Shown here: positions 42,699 through 53,184 of the stretch, one piece after another | Position numbering within the stretch: position 1 is the stretch's first letter | Layout of the letters: the number at the start of each line of letters is the position of its first letter | NCBI RefSeq assembly: GCF_002072185.1 | Contig: NZ_MVIW01000022.1 | Coordinates: 1-53,547, forward strand | Direction: 5' to 3' | Source of the DNA: Actinomyces denticolens | GTDB taxonomy: Bacteria > Actinomycetota > Actinomycetes > Actinomycetales > Actinomycetaceae | Length of the DNA stretch: 53,547 nt | The notes under the pieces: generated by a model | What the model saw: the letters and a program-made list of their open reading frames with translations, nothing else | Told to the model about the DNA's origin: nothing | Database searches by the model: none | Program-made: the position numbers and the translations under genes

Positions 42699-43373
42699 GT
42701 GGCCGGACTCCTCCGTTTCGACTCGCCCTTCCACAGGGCGTGGTCGGCAGCAGCGGACCTCGTCGTCATCAACGGGCTCACCCTTGTCGGGTGCCTTCCC
42801 GTGGTGACGGCGGGGTCCGCCCTCGTCGCCTGCCACCGCGTGACCATGGAGATGGCGCGGGAGGAGGACGTCTACACGGTCCGCTCCTGGTGGCGCTCCT
42901 TCAGATCCAATCTGCGCGGCTCACTGGCATGGTGGCTGCCCATGCTCGCGCTCATCGCACTGGCCGGCGTCGAGCTCGTCGTGCTCGACGGGCGGACGGG
43001 CGCCGAGCCCCAGGGGAGCGCCTCCCGCCTCGCCTCCGGCGCCTCGGGCCTGGTCCTGGCGGGCGCCCTCCTCCTGATCGGTGTGGGCTGCTGGCTCCTG
43101 CCCCTGGTGGCCTTCTTCGACAACTCGGCGGTCAAGCACATGGGCAACGCGATGCGACTGGCCGTCGGGGCGCTCGGTCGAACCGTGCTCTGCCTGGCCA
43201 TCGTGGCGGCCCCGGTGGCGCTCGTCCTCGTCCTGCCCGGCGCGGTGGGCCCGGTCGCCTGGTTCATGGTCATCATCGGCATCGGCTTCCAGGCCTACCT
43301 CATCGCCCTCGTGCAGCGCGGCGTCATCGACCGCCTCCGGCGAGCGGCCTCCCCGGCGCCCAGCGGCTCCTGA
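42699..43373 (+). CDS. DUF624 (YesL-like) membrane protein
   Basis: 224 residues with about five membrane helices. The N-terminal half carries the DUF624 pattern (LTLVGCLPVVTAGSALVACH, then SWWRSFRSNLRGSLAWW). DUF624 proteins are repeatedly encoded with family-1 sugar ABC transporters, for example YesL beside YesOPQ; their function is unknown, possibly assisting the transporter. GTG start 1 bp after the permease stop, so it belongs to the operon. No terminator is obvious after it. Confidence 0.9.
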   Translation: MAGLLRFDSPFHRAWSAAADLVVINGLTLVGCLPVVTAGSALVACHRVTMEMAREEDVYTVRSWWRSFRSNLRGSLAWWLPMLALIALAGVELVVLDGRTGAEPQGSASRLASGASGLVLAGALLLIGVGCWLLPLVAFFDNSAVKHMGNAMRLAVGALGRTVLCLAIVAAPVALVLVLPGAVGPVAWFMVIIGIGFQAYLIALVQRGVIDRLRRAASPAPSGS

Positions 43374-43514
43374 TCCTCGACGAGGGCGGGCTCATGGGCG
43401 CCGGCCGCGGTGGGGCCATGGCCTTCGCGAGGGGATCTGCCGCATAGTAGAAGCTGATCGGCTTCCGGTCTCAGCTTGCCGCGGTGGCACCAACCGACGA
43501 ACGAGGAGAGGGTC

Positions 43515-44498
43515 GTGCGACAGGGTGTTGCGGAGAGGACCTCGGAGTTCCGGGGGAGGGCGTCCGTCGAACGCGACGATGGGCGCGGACCTGTACTCGT
43601 GATCCGCCGAGGGCCGGCGTCATGGGCGATCGTCGGCATCACCGCCCTTCTCGCCGTCGTGCTGCTCATGTGGTCCGGGGTGAGATACCTGGCCAACCCC
43701 AACGACGCGGACGCGGGAGTCGGCCTGCTCCTCTTCTCCCTGTGCCCGGGGCTCCCCGTCGTCCTGTGGGCGGTGAATATGTGGCGGCGCCGCACGGTGC
43801 TCAGTTCCCAGGGGATCGAGATGCGCCGCCTGCTGCTGACCGAGCGCCGCCCGTGGCCGGCGACGAGCGCCGGGCTGACGATCTCGCTTCGCTCCGTGGA
43901 TGGCGTCCAGTACAAGGGGATCGAGAGGTATCGGATCGCCCTGGTCGGCAGTGGCCCCGACGACCTCCTCCGCCTGCCGGGAGCGGTCTTCGATGGGAGT
44001 CTCCGATACTCGCCCGAGAAGTCCAGGAAGCGCGCGCAGCGGGTCCGGGACGCCATCTGGAGCTTCGCCGTCCGATCCGGCTGGGCGGGCCACGATCCAC
44101 GGCTCCTGCCCGTGGATCCGGTGCTCTCCCAGGCGTCCCGAGGAGAAGGGGGATTCGGGACCGACCGCTCCTCCTCCCGCTCGCTGGTCTACCGCACGCC
44201 CCCGTGGTCGCGGATCTGGGAGACCTTGTGCGATGTCGGCATCTTCCTCATCGTTCTGGGCACGGGCCTGGTCGGGGCGGGCACGGGGATGGTGCTCGAT
44301 GCGGGCGGTGTCCTCCCGGGCGCGCTGTGGGTCTGGATCGGCCTCATCGCCGGCCTCATCTCATGGGGATACTGCGTCTATCGGCTCTGGCCGTGCATGG
44401 GCCGAACAGTCATCGACGCAGGGGGCATCCGCGCTTGTGGGCGCGCATACCCATGCCGGAGTCCCGTTCCAGCCTGTATGTCGCGGGGGACAAGGTGA
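43515..44498 (+). pseudogene. Membrane protein of unknown function, frameshifted (N-terminal part)
   Basis: As written this frame gives 327 residues with two N-terminal membrane helices (about 35-85), a soluble middle resembling a PH-like/DUF region (RRTVLSSQGIEMRRLLL), and two further helices (about 245-295). From about 44431 the translation loses protein-like character (GRAYPCRSPVPACMSR), whereas frame 2 continues sensibly to 44728. A one-base indel between 44430 and 44437 would restore about 404 residues. GTG 43515 has AGGAG 6 nt upstream. I do not recognise the family. It may be a true pseudogene or a sequencing error. Confidence 0.65.
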
Positions 44499-44728
44499 TG
44501 ATGGTGCGTTCCACCGGGCGGGCGGTGCGCCTTCCCGGCACCGGTGGGGCCCGGGGAGCATTCTCGTGCAGGCGCGCCGTGGCCGCGGCCCAGTGCGAGG
44601 AGATATGGCAGTGGGGCATCGTCCACGGCGCAACCCACGAGACGGGCGGCTACATACCTTTGCGCGATGAGGCCGGGCAGCGCGAGCGCGAGGTGTTCGA
44701 GGCCCTCGCCGGGCTGCGGCGCCTGTGA
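44435..44728 (+). pseudogene. C-terminal part of the frameshifted membrane protein
   Basis: Frame 2 continuation of the preceding gene: LWARIPMPESRSSLYVAG, then EEIWQWGIVHGATHETGG and a helical end REREVFEALAGLRRL, with balanced composition unlike a shadow frame. It could alternatively start at an internal ATG near 44452, but no ribosome site is seen. No slippery heptamer is evident at the junction, which argues against programmed frameshifting. Confidence 0.55.
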
Positions 44729-44826
44729 ACCTCCTGGGACGGTGGGGCGCGCGACGATGCGGCACCGCCCTGGGCTCGACGCCGCCTGAGCGCCGATCGG
44801 CGGGCACGGCGCCCCGGGCCCTCGGG

Positions 44827-46167
<1,341 letters not shown>

Positions 46168-46225
46168 CGGCGCCCGCCCTTTCACGCGGTGTCGGCCGCG
46201 CGGGCGAAGGCCGATCGACATGACA

Positions 46226-46257
46226 GGGCCCCCGGCATCCGCTGATGCCGGGGGCCC
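46226..46257. terminator. Bidirectional terminator hairpin between purA and lppM-like gene
   Basis: 14-bp perfect stem with the 4-nt loop CGCT, between convergent genes; no U tract on either strand. Confidence 0.75.
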
Positions 46258-46302
46258 CTATCGCGTGGCCGGGCCCGAGGGCCGGGGGCACTTCAACTGG
46301 TC

Positions 46303-47175
46303 TCAGTACTGACCGCCGTAGGGCTGCTGGGGCGGCTGCTGGTAGTCCTGCTGCTGCCCGGGCTGGCCGTACTGCTGCGGGTAGCCGGGCTGCCCTGCGC
46401 CGTAACCGGCGGTGGGGTCGTACCCGGGCTGCATCGGCTGGCCGGGGGTCGCGGGCGCGCCGTAGGGCAGCGCCGAGGCGGCGGCCGCCTTCTTCTTCTT
46501 GGAGGCGACGACCGCCGCCACGATGCCGCCGATGACGAGCAGGGCCACGACCCCGCCGATGCCCAGGATGAGGGGGAGCTTCGAGTCGGAGGATCCGGAG
46601 GAGGAGCCGGAGCCCTTGTCCTTGCCGACGGCGTGCAGATTGGACTCGGACTCGGTGAGGATGTTCTTCCAGGTCACCTTCGTGCCATCAACCGTGGAAC
46701 TGCCGTTGTGCTCGGTCACCTCGCCGGGGAAGGTGACATTGAGCGAGATGGCGACTCCGGGAAGCGCGCCCTGCGAGCTGTCCTGCATGTCGGACGCGTC
46801 CCAGTTGAAGACATAGGTGTCGCCTTCGTGCTTGATGCCGTTGCCATCGCTCGAGTTCGTGTCACTCAGCTTGACCCCCTTCATCTCCATGGTGCACGAA
46901 GGATCGCCGTCCTTGCTCCCGAAGGTGTAGGTCGGCTTGGCCTCATCCGGGAGATCGGAGCTGCTGAATCCCTGGCTGGCCATCGTCTCCTCCGTGCAGG
47001 TCTCCTTCGTCAGGAGTCCGGAGTCCGTGCTGTCCCATGCGACCATCGTCATGTCGAAGGTGTCGTCGTCATGGATGACGAAGTCGACGTCGCCGCCGCA
47101 GGCGGCGAGGGCGAGGGCGGCGGTAGGGAGGAGGAGGGCCGTTGTGAGCTTGCGGCGCAGCGAGGAGATAGCCAT
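46303..47175 (-). CDS. LppM-like lipoprotein with C-terminal membrane helix and Gln/Pro/Gly/Tyr-rich tail
   Basis: 290 residues. Lipobox LAAC (Cys about 26) after a standard signal, an LppM-type extracellular domain (DVDFVIHDDDTFDMTMVAW, ending VTFPGEVTEHNG), a Ser-rich linker, one membrane helix near 200-225, then KKKK and a 65-residue cytosolic tail of Pro, Gly, Gln and Tyr. It is thus anchored at both ends. LppM in mycobacteria is linked to phagosome interaction; the role here is unknown. ATG chosen because TATGCT lies 6 nt upstream. A paralogue lies next to it. Confidence 0.87.
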   Translation of the reverse strand: MAISSLRRKLTTALLLPTAALALAACGGDVDFVIHDDDTFDMTMVAWDSTDSGLLTKETCTEETMASQGFSSSDLPDEAKPTYTFGSKDGDPSCTMEMKGVKLSDTNSSDGNGIKHEGDTYVFNWDASDMQDSSQGALPGVAISLNVTFPGEVTEHNGSSTVDGTKVTWKNILTESESNLHAVGKDKGSGSSSGSSDSKLPLILGIGGVVALLVIGGIVAAVVASKKKKAAAASALPYGAPATPGQPMQPGYDPTAGYGAGQPGYPQQYGQPGQQQDYQQPPQQPYGGQY

Positions 47176-47181
47176 GGGCCC

Positions 47182-47187
47182 AGCATA
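47182..47187 (-). promoter_or_regulatory. -10 element of LppM-like gene 1 (leaderless)
   Basis: TATGCT on the minus strand ending 6 nt before the ATG. Confidence 0.7.
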
Positions 47188-47261
47188 CGGATGGAGGAGC
47201 CCCGGCGCACTACGGGGAGTACGCCCCATGGCGCTGTCGCGCGGAAGGCGCTGCGGGGGTG

Positions 47262-48056
47262 TCAGCCCCGCGCTCGGCGGCGCCTGATGGCGGTCGTCGC
47301 CACGGCCGCCGCCAGTGCGGATGTGGCGCCGATCACCCACCAGGAGTAGCGGTCCCAGAAGCCCAGGCCGGCGTTCGCCCGCGCGTATCCGGTGGCGCGG
47401 ATGCCGGCGATGAGAGCGTCCGTGTCCTCCCAGGTGACGGTCCTGCCGTCGACGCTGCCGCCGCCGCCGTCGACGACGGCGCCCGGGAAGGTCACCGAGA
47501 TCCTCGACTCGAGCGGAGGAGTGGTGGGCCCGACCCCGGCGCCGGTGGGCGCGGGGCCCTGGAGCCCCTGGGAGTCGCCGCTCCCCGAGGGGGCCGCGGC
47601 GCCCTCGGGGAGCGCGGTGCCCGTGGGGGCCGTGAGCCCGTCGGTGAGCATCGTCAGGTCGACGACGTACAAGTCGCCCTCCCGCACGACGAGCGCGTCC
47701 GGGGCGGCCTGGCCGGATGCGGGGATCTGCGCCCCGGTGACCGTGATCCTGCAGGCGACGTCGTCGCCGTCGGCCTCGAGCACCTCCGCCTGCGAACTCG
47801 CGGAGGTGCCCAGGACGGCCTCATCGGCCATCTCCTGGCACCTCTCCCCGGAGGGGAGCACCTCGCCCGTGGAGTCCCGTATCTCGACGACGGCGCTGTA
47901 GCGCCCGTCGTCGCCGATCTCCATCTCGAGGTTGGCCGTGCACGCGCTCAGCGCCACGGCCAGGGGCGCGACGAGCACGGCGAGGTGGGCCGCGCGGTTC
48001 CGACGGCGGAGGGCGCGCGCAGGGGCGGTGATTCGATCAGGGGCTGTGCTCCTCAC
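47262..48056 (-). CDS. LppM-like lipoprotein, second copy
   Basis: 264 residues. The signal peptide ends in ALSAC (Cys about 39). The LppM-like domain follows (ANLEMEIGDDGRYSAVVEIRD, quoted in part from the family start), with a Pro/Gly/Ser-rich insertion in the middle, RISVTFPGAVVDGG, and a C-terminal membrane helix (WWVIGATSALAAAVATTAI) ending in Arg residues. It lacks the long Gln/Tyr tail of its neighbour. GTG start is fixed by TACGGT 6 nt upstream; the open frame extends far beyond but is a shadow of pckG. It has its own promoter. Confidence 0.85.
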   Translation of the reverse strand: MRSTAPDRITAPARALRRRNRAAHLAVLVAPLAVALSACTANLEMEIGDDGRYSAVVEIRDSTGEVLPSGERCQEMADEAVLGTSASSQAEVLEADGDDVACRITVTGAQIPASGQAAPDALVVREGDLYVVDLTMLTDGLTAPTGTALPEGAAAPSGSGDSQGLQGPAPTGAGVGPTTPPLESRISVTFPGAVVDGGGGSVDGRTVTWEDTDALIAGIRATGYARANAGLGFWDRYSWWVIGATSALAAAVATTAIRRRRARG

Positions 48057-48062
48057 GGTTCG

Positions 48063-48068
48063 ACCGTA
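48063..48068 (-). promoter_or_regulatory. -10 element of LppM-like gene 2 (leaderless)
   Basis: TACGGT on the minus strand ending 6 nt before the GTG. Confidence 0.65.
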
Positions 48069-48164
48069 CCCCGGTCGGCAAGGGGCCCGCGCCCGCGGCG
48101 GGCGCGGTGCCACCGGTGAGACATGATGTGGTGCAGACCATATCTGTGCCGATGGTGAACTCGC

Positions 48165-48200
48165 CGCGCTGGGACCAAGGTGCGCGTGACTCCCAGCGCG
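48165..48200. promoter_or_regulatory. Inverted repeat upstream of pckG
   Basis: CGCGCTGGGA and TCCCAGCGCG form perfect 10-bp arms separated by 16 nt, 60 bp before the pckG start. It could be a regulator site or a leader hairpin. Confidence 0.45.
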
Positions 48201-48260
48201 TTGTGGGGGAGGATTGGCCTCGACCGATTGAGAGTCAACCAACCCAAGGAAGGGACTCAT

Positions 48261-50108
48261 ATGACTGCCACTGCGCAGGACGTCCGCGCCGCCGCTCCCG
48301 CCAACGCGCCCGAGGACGTCATCGACTTCGCCATCCGCCTCGCCGAGCTCGGCAAGCCGGAGAAGGTCTACTTCTGCGACGGCTCCCAGGAGGAGTGGGA
48401 CCGCCTGACCTCCGAGATGGTCGAGTCGGGCATGTTCACCCGCCTCAACCCGGAGAAGCGCCCCAACTCCTTCCTCGCCCGCTCGCTGCCCAGCGATGTC
48501 GCGCGTGTTGAGTCCCGGACCTTCATCTGCTCCGAGAGGGAGGAGGACGCCGGCCCGACCAACAACTGGCACGACCCGGCCGAGATGAAGAAGATCCTCA
48601 ACGAGAAGTTCGACGGCACCTACGCCGGCCGGACGATGTACGTCATCCCCTTCTCCATGGGCCCCCTGGGCGGCCCGATCTCGCAGCTCGGCATCGAGAT
48701 CACCGACTCCCCCTACGTCGTGTGCAACATGCGCATCATGACCCGCATGGGCGCCAAGGCCATGGACCTCATCAATGAGGGCCGCACCTGGGTGCCCTGC
48801 GCGCACTCCGTGGGCGCCCCGCTGGCCCCCGGCCAGGCCGACACCGCCTGGCCGTGCAACGAGGAGAAGTACATCACCCACTTCCCCGAGACCAACGAGA
48901 TCTGGTCTTACGGCTCGGGCTACGGCGGCAACGCGCTGCTGGGCAAGAAGTGCTACGCCCTGCGCATCGCCTCGACCATGGCCCGTCGCGACGGTTGGAT
49001 GGCCGAGCACATGCTCATCCTGCGCCTGACCGACGAGAAGTCCGGCAAGAAGTATCACGTCACCGCCGCCTTCCCGAGCGCCTGCGGCAAGACCAACCTC
49101 GCCATGCTCCAGCCCACCATCCCGGGCTACAAGGTCGAGACGGTCGGTGACGACATCGCCTGGATGCGCCCCGGCGAGGACGGCCGCCTGCGCGCCATCA
49201 ACCCCGAGGCCGGCTTCTTCGGCGTCGCCCCGGGCACGTCCTACAAGACGAACCCGATGGCGATGGACACCATGCGCGAGAACTCCATCTTCACCAACGT
49301 CGCGCTGACCGACGACGGCGATGTCTGGTGGGAGGGCATCGATGCCCCGCTGCCCGAGCACCTCATCGACTGGCAGGGCAACGACTACACCCCGGCCGAC
49401 GCCGAGGCCGGCAAGAAGGCCGCGCACCCGAACTCGCGCTTCACCACGCCCGCCTCGCAGTGCCCGATCGTCTGCCCCGACTGGGAGGCCCCGGAGGGCG
49501 TCGCCATCGACGCCATCCTCTTCGGCGGCCGCCGCGCCACGAACGTCCCGCTCGTGGCCGAGCAGTACGACCCGGCCCACGGCGTGTTCATCGGCGCCTC
49601 CGTGGCCTCCGAGGTCACCGCCGCCGCCACCGACGTCAAGGCCGGCGCCCTGCGCCACGACCCCTTCGCCATGCTGCCCTTCTGCGGTTACAACATGGCC
49701 GACTACTGGGGCCACTGGCTGGAGATGCAGGAGAAGCTGGGCGACAAGTTCCCCAAGGTCTACCAGGTCAACTGGTTCCGCAAGGACGAGGACGGCAAGT
49801 TCATCTGGCCCGGCTACGGCGACAACTCCCGCGTCCTGGACTGGATCGTGCGCCGCGCCGCCGGCGAGGTCGAGGCCATCGAGGGCGTCACCGGCCTCTA
49901 CCCGAAGTTCGAGGACTTCAACCTCGAGGGCGTGGACGTGGACAAGGCCGACTGGGACAAGATGTACGCCATCGACCCCGACGCCTGGGCCGCCGAGATG
50001 GACGACACCGAGGAGTACTTCAAGCAGTTCGGCGACAAGCTCCCCGCGGAGATCACCGCTGAGCTCGCCCGCTTCCGCGAGCGCATCGCCGAGGCCAAGA
50101 AGGCCTGA
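48261..50108 (+). CDS. pckG: Phosphoenolpyruvate carboxykinase (GTP)
   Basis: 615 residues, typical of the GTP-dependent class. The kinase loop [13 protein letters not shown] includes the class-specific C275 and K277/T278. Other landmarks are [26 protein letters not shown] and the C-terminal [18 protein letters not shown], which binds guanine. It interconverts oxaloacetate and PEP; in fermenting actinomycetes it may run in the CO2-fixing direction toward succinate. The ATG has AAGGAAGGG upstream. Codon use is highly biased, suggesting strong expression. An 18-bp hairpin follows. Confidence 0.97.
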   Translation: MTATAQDVRAAAPANAPEDVIDFAIRLAELGKPEKVYFCDGSQEEWDRLTSEMVESGMFTRLNPEKRPNSFLARSLPSDVARVESRTFICSEREEDAGPTNNWHDPAEMKKILNEKFDGTYAGRTMYVIPFSMGPLGGPISQLGIEITDSPYVVCNMRIMTRMGAKAMDLINEGRTWVPCAHSVGAPLAPGQADTAWPCNEEKYITHFPETNEIWSYGSGYGGNALLGKKCYALRIASTMARRDGWMAEHMLILRLTDEKSGKKYHVTAAFPSACGKTNLAMLQPTIPGYKVETVGDDIAWMRPGEDGRLRAINPEAGFFGVAPGTSYKTNPMAMDTMRENSIFTNVALTDDGDVWWEGIDAPLPEHLIDWQGNDYTPADAEAGKKAAHPNSRFTTPASQCPIVCPDWEAPEGVAIDAILFGGRRATNVPLVAEQYDPAHGVFIGASVASEVTAAATDVKAGALRHDPFAMLPFCGYNMADYWGHWLEMQEKLGDKFPKVYQVNWFRKDEDGKFIWPGYGDNSRVLDWIVRRAAGEVEAIEGVTGLYPKFEDFNLEGVDVDKADWDKMYAIDPDAWAAEMDDTEEYFKQFGDKLPAEITAELARFRERIAEAKKA

Positions 50109-50148
50109 GCGCTGACATCGCCTCGCCGTCCTGAGTGAGGCGGGCTCC

Positions 50149-50187
50149 GACGGGGGCCCGGACCGGCAACCGGTCCGGGCCCCCGTC
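50149..50187 (+). terminator. pckG terminator hairpin
   Basis: 18-bp perfect stem (50149-50166 with 50170-50187) with loop CAA, 40 bp after the stop; no U tract. Confidence 0.78.
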
Positions 50188-50310
50188 CGTTGCCGCCCGC
50201 GCTCTCCGGACGCCGGGGCGCTCCTCCTGCGCCGGACTGCTGCCGGCCGAAGGGTGGTTCGCTCGGATGATGGTGTCCTGCTCCCCGTAGGTCGGTCGGT
50301 CCGGGGCGCC

Positions 50311-50316
50311 TACTCT
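50311..50316 (+). promoter_or_regulatory. -10 element of the small lipoprotein gene (leaderless)
   Basis: TACTCT ending 6 nt before the ATG at 50323. Confidence 0.65.
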
Positions 50317-50322
50317 TCCGTC

Positions 50323-50928
50323 ATGCCCCCGTCCCGAGACACCGCCCACCGAGCAGCCCGGACTGCGCCGCGCCCGGACCGGCGTCGGGCCATCCTCCTG
50401 GGGGCCCTCATCGCGGCCTGTGCGACAGGGGGCTGCACGCCGCGCGACGACCCGATCGAGGCTCTGGGGCCCGAGGTCGGCCGGCTCATCGTCACGGCGT
50501 ACGAGCGCCAGGACGAGCAGGGGGACACGCCTGGGAGCAGTGCGCACGGCAGCAGGCTGATCGTCTCCGAGTCCGCCTGGGAGCAGTGGCTGGAGGCACT
50601 GCCGCGCAGGATTCGCACCCAGATCGAGGAGGCCGTCGCGGTGCCCGACCCCACCGTCGAGGTCCTCGTCGTCCACGGCGCCTTCCGGTGCGCGGAGGCG
50701 TGGAGCGTGCACAGCCCCGCCGCGGGCAGCGTCCAGGTCCTCGTCGACGACCGGGAGGCGATCAGCTGCGTGTGGTCGCCCTTCACGGTCATGGTCTGGC
50801 GGGTGCCGCTGGACGAGGCCGGGGCGGGTGCCCCCGAGGAGATTGAGCTCCTCGACCCGGTGCTCGCGCCTCCTGCCCGGGCGGGCGGTGCCATGAGCAC
50901 CGGTCGTGCGGCTACGCTGGCCACGTGA
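50323..50928 (+). CDS. Putative lipoprotein of unknown function
   Basis: 201 residues. A basic N terminus (RRAILLGALIAACATGGC) leads to a probable though imperfect lipobox with Cys about 36, so it may be membrane-anchored and extracellular. The rest is a small mixed alpha/beta domain with two further Cys residues (FRCAEAW, ISCVWSPF) that could form a disulfide. I do not recognise the family. ATG fixed by the leaderless promoter. Its last 4 bp overlap the purD start, and the purD promoter lies within its final codons. Confidence 0.75.
   Translation: MPPSRDTAHRAARTAPRPDRRRAILLGALIAACATGGCTPRDDPIEALGPEVGRLIVTAYERQDEQGDTPGSSAHGSRLIVSESAWEQWLEALPRRIRTQIEEAVAVPDPTVEVLVVHGAFRCAEAWSVHSPAAGSVQVLVDDREAISCVWSPFTVMVWRVPLDEAGAGAPEEIELLDPVLAPPARAGGAMSTGRAATLAT
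50913..50918 (+). promoter_or_regulatory. -10 element of purD (leaderless, inside the upstream gene)
   Basis: TACGCT ending 6 nt before the purD GTG, within the last codons of the lipoprotein gene. Confidence 0.65.
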
Positions 50929-52178
50929 AGATCCTGCTCCTCGGCTCCGGCGCGCGCGAGCACGCCCTGGCCCGCGCCCTCGCATCCGATCCCGCCACCA
51001 CTGAGCTCGTCGTCGCGCCGGGCAACCCGGGCACGGCCGTCATCGCCACCAACATCAGCGCCGACGCCAATGACCCCGATGCCGTCGTCGCGCTCGCCCA
51101 GCAGATGGGCGCCGAGCTCGTCGTCATCGGCCCTGAGGCGCCCCTCGTCGCCGGCGTGGCCGACGCCGTGCGGGCCGCGGGCATCCCCTGCTTCGGCCCC
51201 GGTGCCGAGGCCGCGCGCCTGGAGGGCTCCAAGGCCTTCGCCAAGGAGGTCATGGCCTCCGCGGGCGTGCCCACCGCCGAGGCCGCCGTCTGCGACACCC
51301 CCGCCGAGCTCGAGGCCGCCCTCGACCGCTTCGGCGCCCCGCACGTCGTCAAGGAGGACGGGCTCGCCGCCGGCAAGGGCGTCGTCGTCACCTCCGACCG
51401 CGCCGCCGCCCTCGACCACGGGCTCGCCTGCCTGGCCAAGGAGGGCGGGCGCGTCGTCGTCGAGGATTACCTCGATGGCCCCGAGGCCTCCGTCTTCTGC
51501 GTCTGCGACGGCGCCACCGTGCGCGCCCTCGCCCCCGCGCAGGACTTCAAGCGGCTCGGCGACGGCGACGCCGGCCCCAACACCGGCGGGATGGGCTCCT
51601 ACACGCCGCTGACCTGGGCGCCCGCCGACCTCGCCGAGCAAGTCGTCGCCACCGTCGCCCAGCCCGTCATCGACGAGCTCGCCCGCCGCGGCACCGCCTT
51701 CGTCGGCCTCCTCTACTGCGGTCTCGCCCTGACCTCCAAGGGCCTGCGCGTCGTCGAGTTCAACGTGCGCTTCGGCGACCCCGAGACCCAGGCGGTCCTC
51801 GCGCGCCTGACCTCCTCCCTGCCCGAGCTCCTCCTGGCCGCCGCCACCGGCCGCCTCGCCGAGACCCCCGAGCCGGCCTGGAGCGCCCTGGCCGCCGTCG
51901 ATGTCGTCCTCGCCGCCCCCGGCTACCCCGGCACCGTGGTGACCGGCGGGGCCATCACCGGCATCGAGGAGGCCGAGCGCGTCGACGGCGTCCACGTCCT
52001 CCACGCCGGTACCGGGCGGGATGACGACGGCGCCCTCATCGCCACCGGCGGCCGGGTCCTGTCCGTCGTGGCCCTGGGCGAGACGGTCGCCGTCGCACGG
52101 GAGCGCGCCTACCGGGCGATCCGCCTCATCCGCCTCGACGGCGCCCAGTACCGCACCGATATCGCCGCCGGGCGCTGA
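50925..52178 (+). CDS. purD: Phosphoribosylamine--glycine ligase
   Basis: 417 residues. It begins MKILLLGSGAREHALARAL and has the ATP-grasp motifs VVKEDGLAAGKGVVV and GPNTGGMGSYTP-like DAGPNTGGMGSY, with EFNVRFGDPETQ binding metal near the C-terminal third. It makes glycinamide ribonucleotide, step two of purine synthesis. GTG start from a leaderless promoter. purC follows 82 bp downstream with its own promoter. Confidence 0.96.
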   Translation: MKILLLGSGAREHALARALASDPATTELVVAPGNPGTAVIATNISADANDPDAVVALAQQMGAELVVIGPEAPLVAGVADAVRAAGIPCFGPGAEAARLEGSKAFAKEVMASAGVPTAEAAVCDTPAELEAALDRFGAPHVVKEDGLAAGKGVVVTSDRAAALDHGLACLAKEGGRVVVEDYLDGPEASVFCVCDGATVRALAPAQDFKRLGDGDAGPNTGGMGSYTPLTWAPADLAEQVVATVAQPVIDELARRGTAFVGLLYCGLALTSKGLRVVEFNVRFGDPETQAVLARLTSSLPELLLAAATGRLAETPEPAWSALAAVDVVLAAPGYPGTVVTGGAITGIEEAERVDGVHVLHAGTGRDDDGALIATGGRVLSVVALGETVAVARERAYRAIRLIRLDGAQYRTDIAAGR

Positions 52179-52248
52179 GCCCGGCCCCGCCCGCCCCGCG
52201 CAACGGCCAATGGGCAGACCTTCGCTGCGCGCGAGCAGGTCAGGGTGG

Positions 52249-52254
52249 CAGGAT
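52249..52254 (+). promoter_or_regulatory. -10 element of purC (leaderless, weak)
   Basis: CAGGAT ending 6 nt before the ATG at 52261. Readthrough from purD may also contribute. Confidence 0.45.
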
Positions 52255-52260
52255 GGGAGC

Positions 52261-53184
52261 ATGAGCACCACGCCAGGCCCCACCCCCCTGATGATCCCGG
52301 GCTGGGCCCATCGCTCCAGCGGCAAGGTCCGCGATGTCTACGCCCCTGATGCCACCAGCCCCTGGGCGGGCCAGGACGTCCTCCTCGTGGTCGCCTCGGA
52401 CCGCATCAGCGCCTACGACCACGTCCTGGACACCACCATCCCGGGCAAGGGCCGCATCCTCACCGCCATGTCCGCCTGGTGGTTCGAGCAGCTGGCCGAC
52501 GTCGTCCCCAACCACCTCGTCACCCTCGACGTGCCCGAGGAGGTCGCCGGGCGCGCCATGATCTGCCGGCGCCTCGACATGTTCCCCATCGAGTGCGTCG
52601 CCCGCGGCTACCTCACCGGCTCGGGCCTCATCGAGTACCGCCTCAACAAGACCGTCTGCGGCCTGCCCCTGCCCTACGGCCTCACCGAGGCCTCCCTCCT
52701 GCCCCAGCCGATCTTCACCCCCGCCGCCAAGGCCGAGCTCGGCGAGCACGACGAGAACATCTCCTACGAGCGCGTCGTCGAGATGGTGGGGGAGGCCACC
52801 GCCGCCAAGCTCCGCTATGTCACCCTCGCCCTCTACACGCGCGCCGTCGACATCGCCGCCCGGCGCGGCATCATCGTCGCCGACACCAAGTTCGAGCTCG
52901 GCGCCGGCCCCGACGGCGCGCTCATCCTCGGCGACGAGGTCCTCACCCCCGACTCCTCCCGGTTCTGGCCCGCCGAGGAATGGGAGGAGGGCAAGCCCAC
53001 CCCCTCCTTCGACAAGCAGTACGTGCGCGATTGGCTCGTCTCCCCGGCCTCCGGCTGGGACCGCGCCTCCGGCGAGCGGCCCCCCGCCCTGCCCGACGAC
53101 ATCGTCGAGCGCACCCGTGCGCGCTACCTCGAGGCCTATGAGCGCCTCACCGGGGCGCCCCTCGACCTCGGGGAGTCCCAGTGA
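52261..53184 (+). CDS. purC: SAICAR synthase
   Basis: 307 residues. Motifs: SSGKVRDVYAPD (nucleotide loop), SDRISAYDHVLDTTIPGKG, ECVARGYLTGSG and IIVADTKFELG with LGDEVLTPDSSRFWP, all typical of PurC. It joins CAIR and aspartate with ATP. Length fits the actinobacterial form. ATG fixed by the weak leaderless promoter. The next gene overlaps the stop (GTGA), so it may be in the same transcript. Confidence 0.96.
   Translation: MSTTPGPTPLMIPGWAHRSSGKVRDVYAPDATSPWAGQDVLLVVASDRISAYDHVLDTTIPGKGRILTAMSAWWFEQLADVVPNHLVTLDVPEEVAGRAMICRRLDMFPIECVARGYLTGSGLIEYRLNKTVCGLPLPYGLTEASLLPQPIFTPAAKAELGEHDENISYERVVEMVGEATAAKLRYVTLALYTRAVDIAARRGIIVADTKFELGAGPDGALILGDEVLTPDSSRFWPAEEWEEGKPTPSFDKQYVRDWLVSPASGWDRASGERPPALPDDIVERTRARYLEAYERLTGAPLDLGESQ

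Noticed and set aside
44433-44440. Programmed ribosomal frameshift in the membrane protein gene
   Set aside because: No slippery heptamer or downstream structure is apparent at the frame junction; an indel is simpler.
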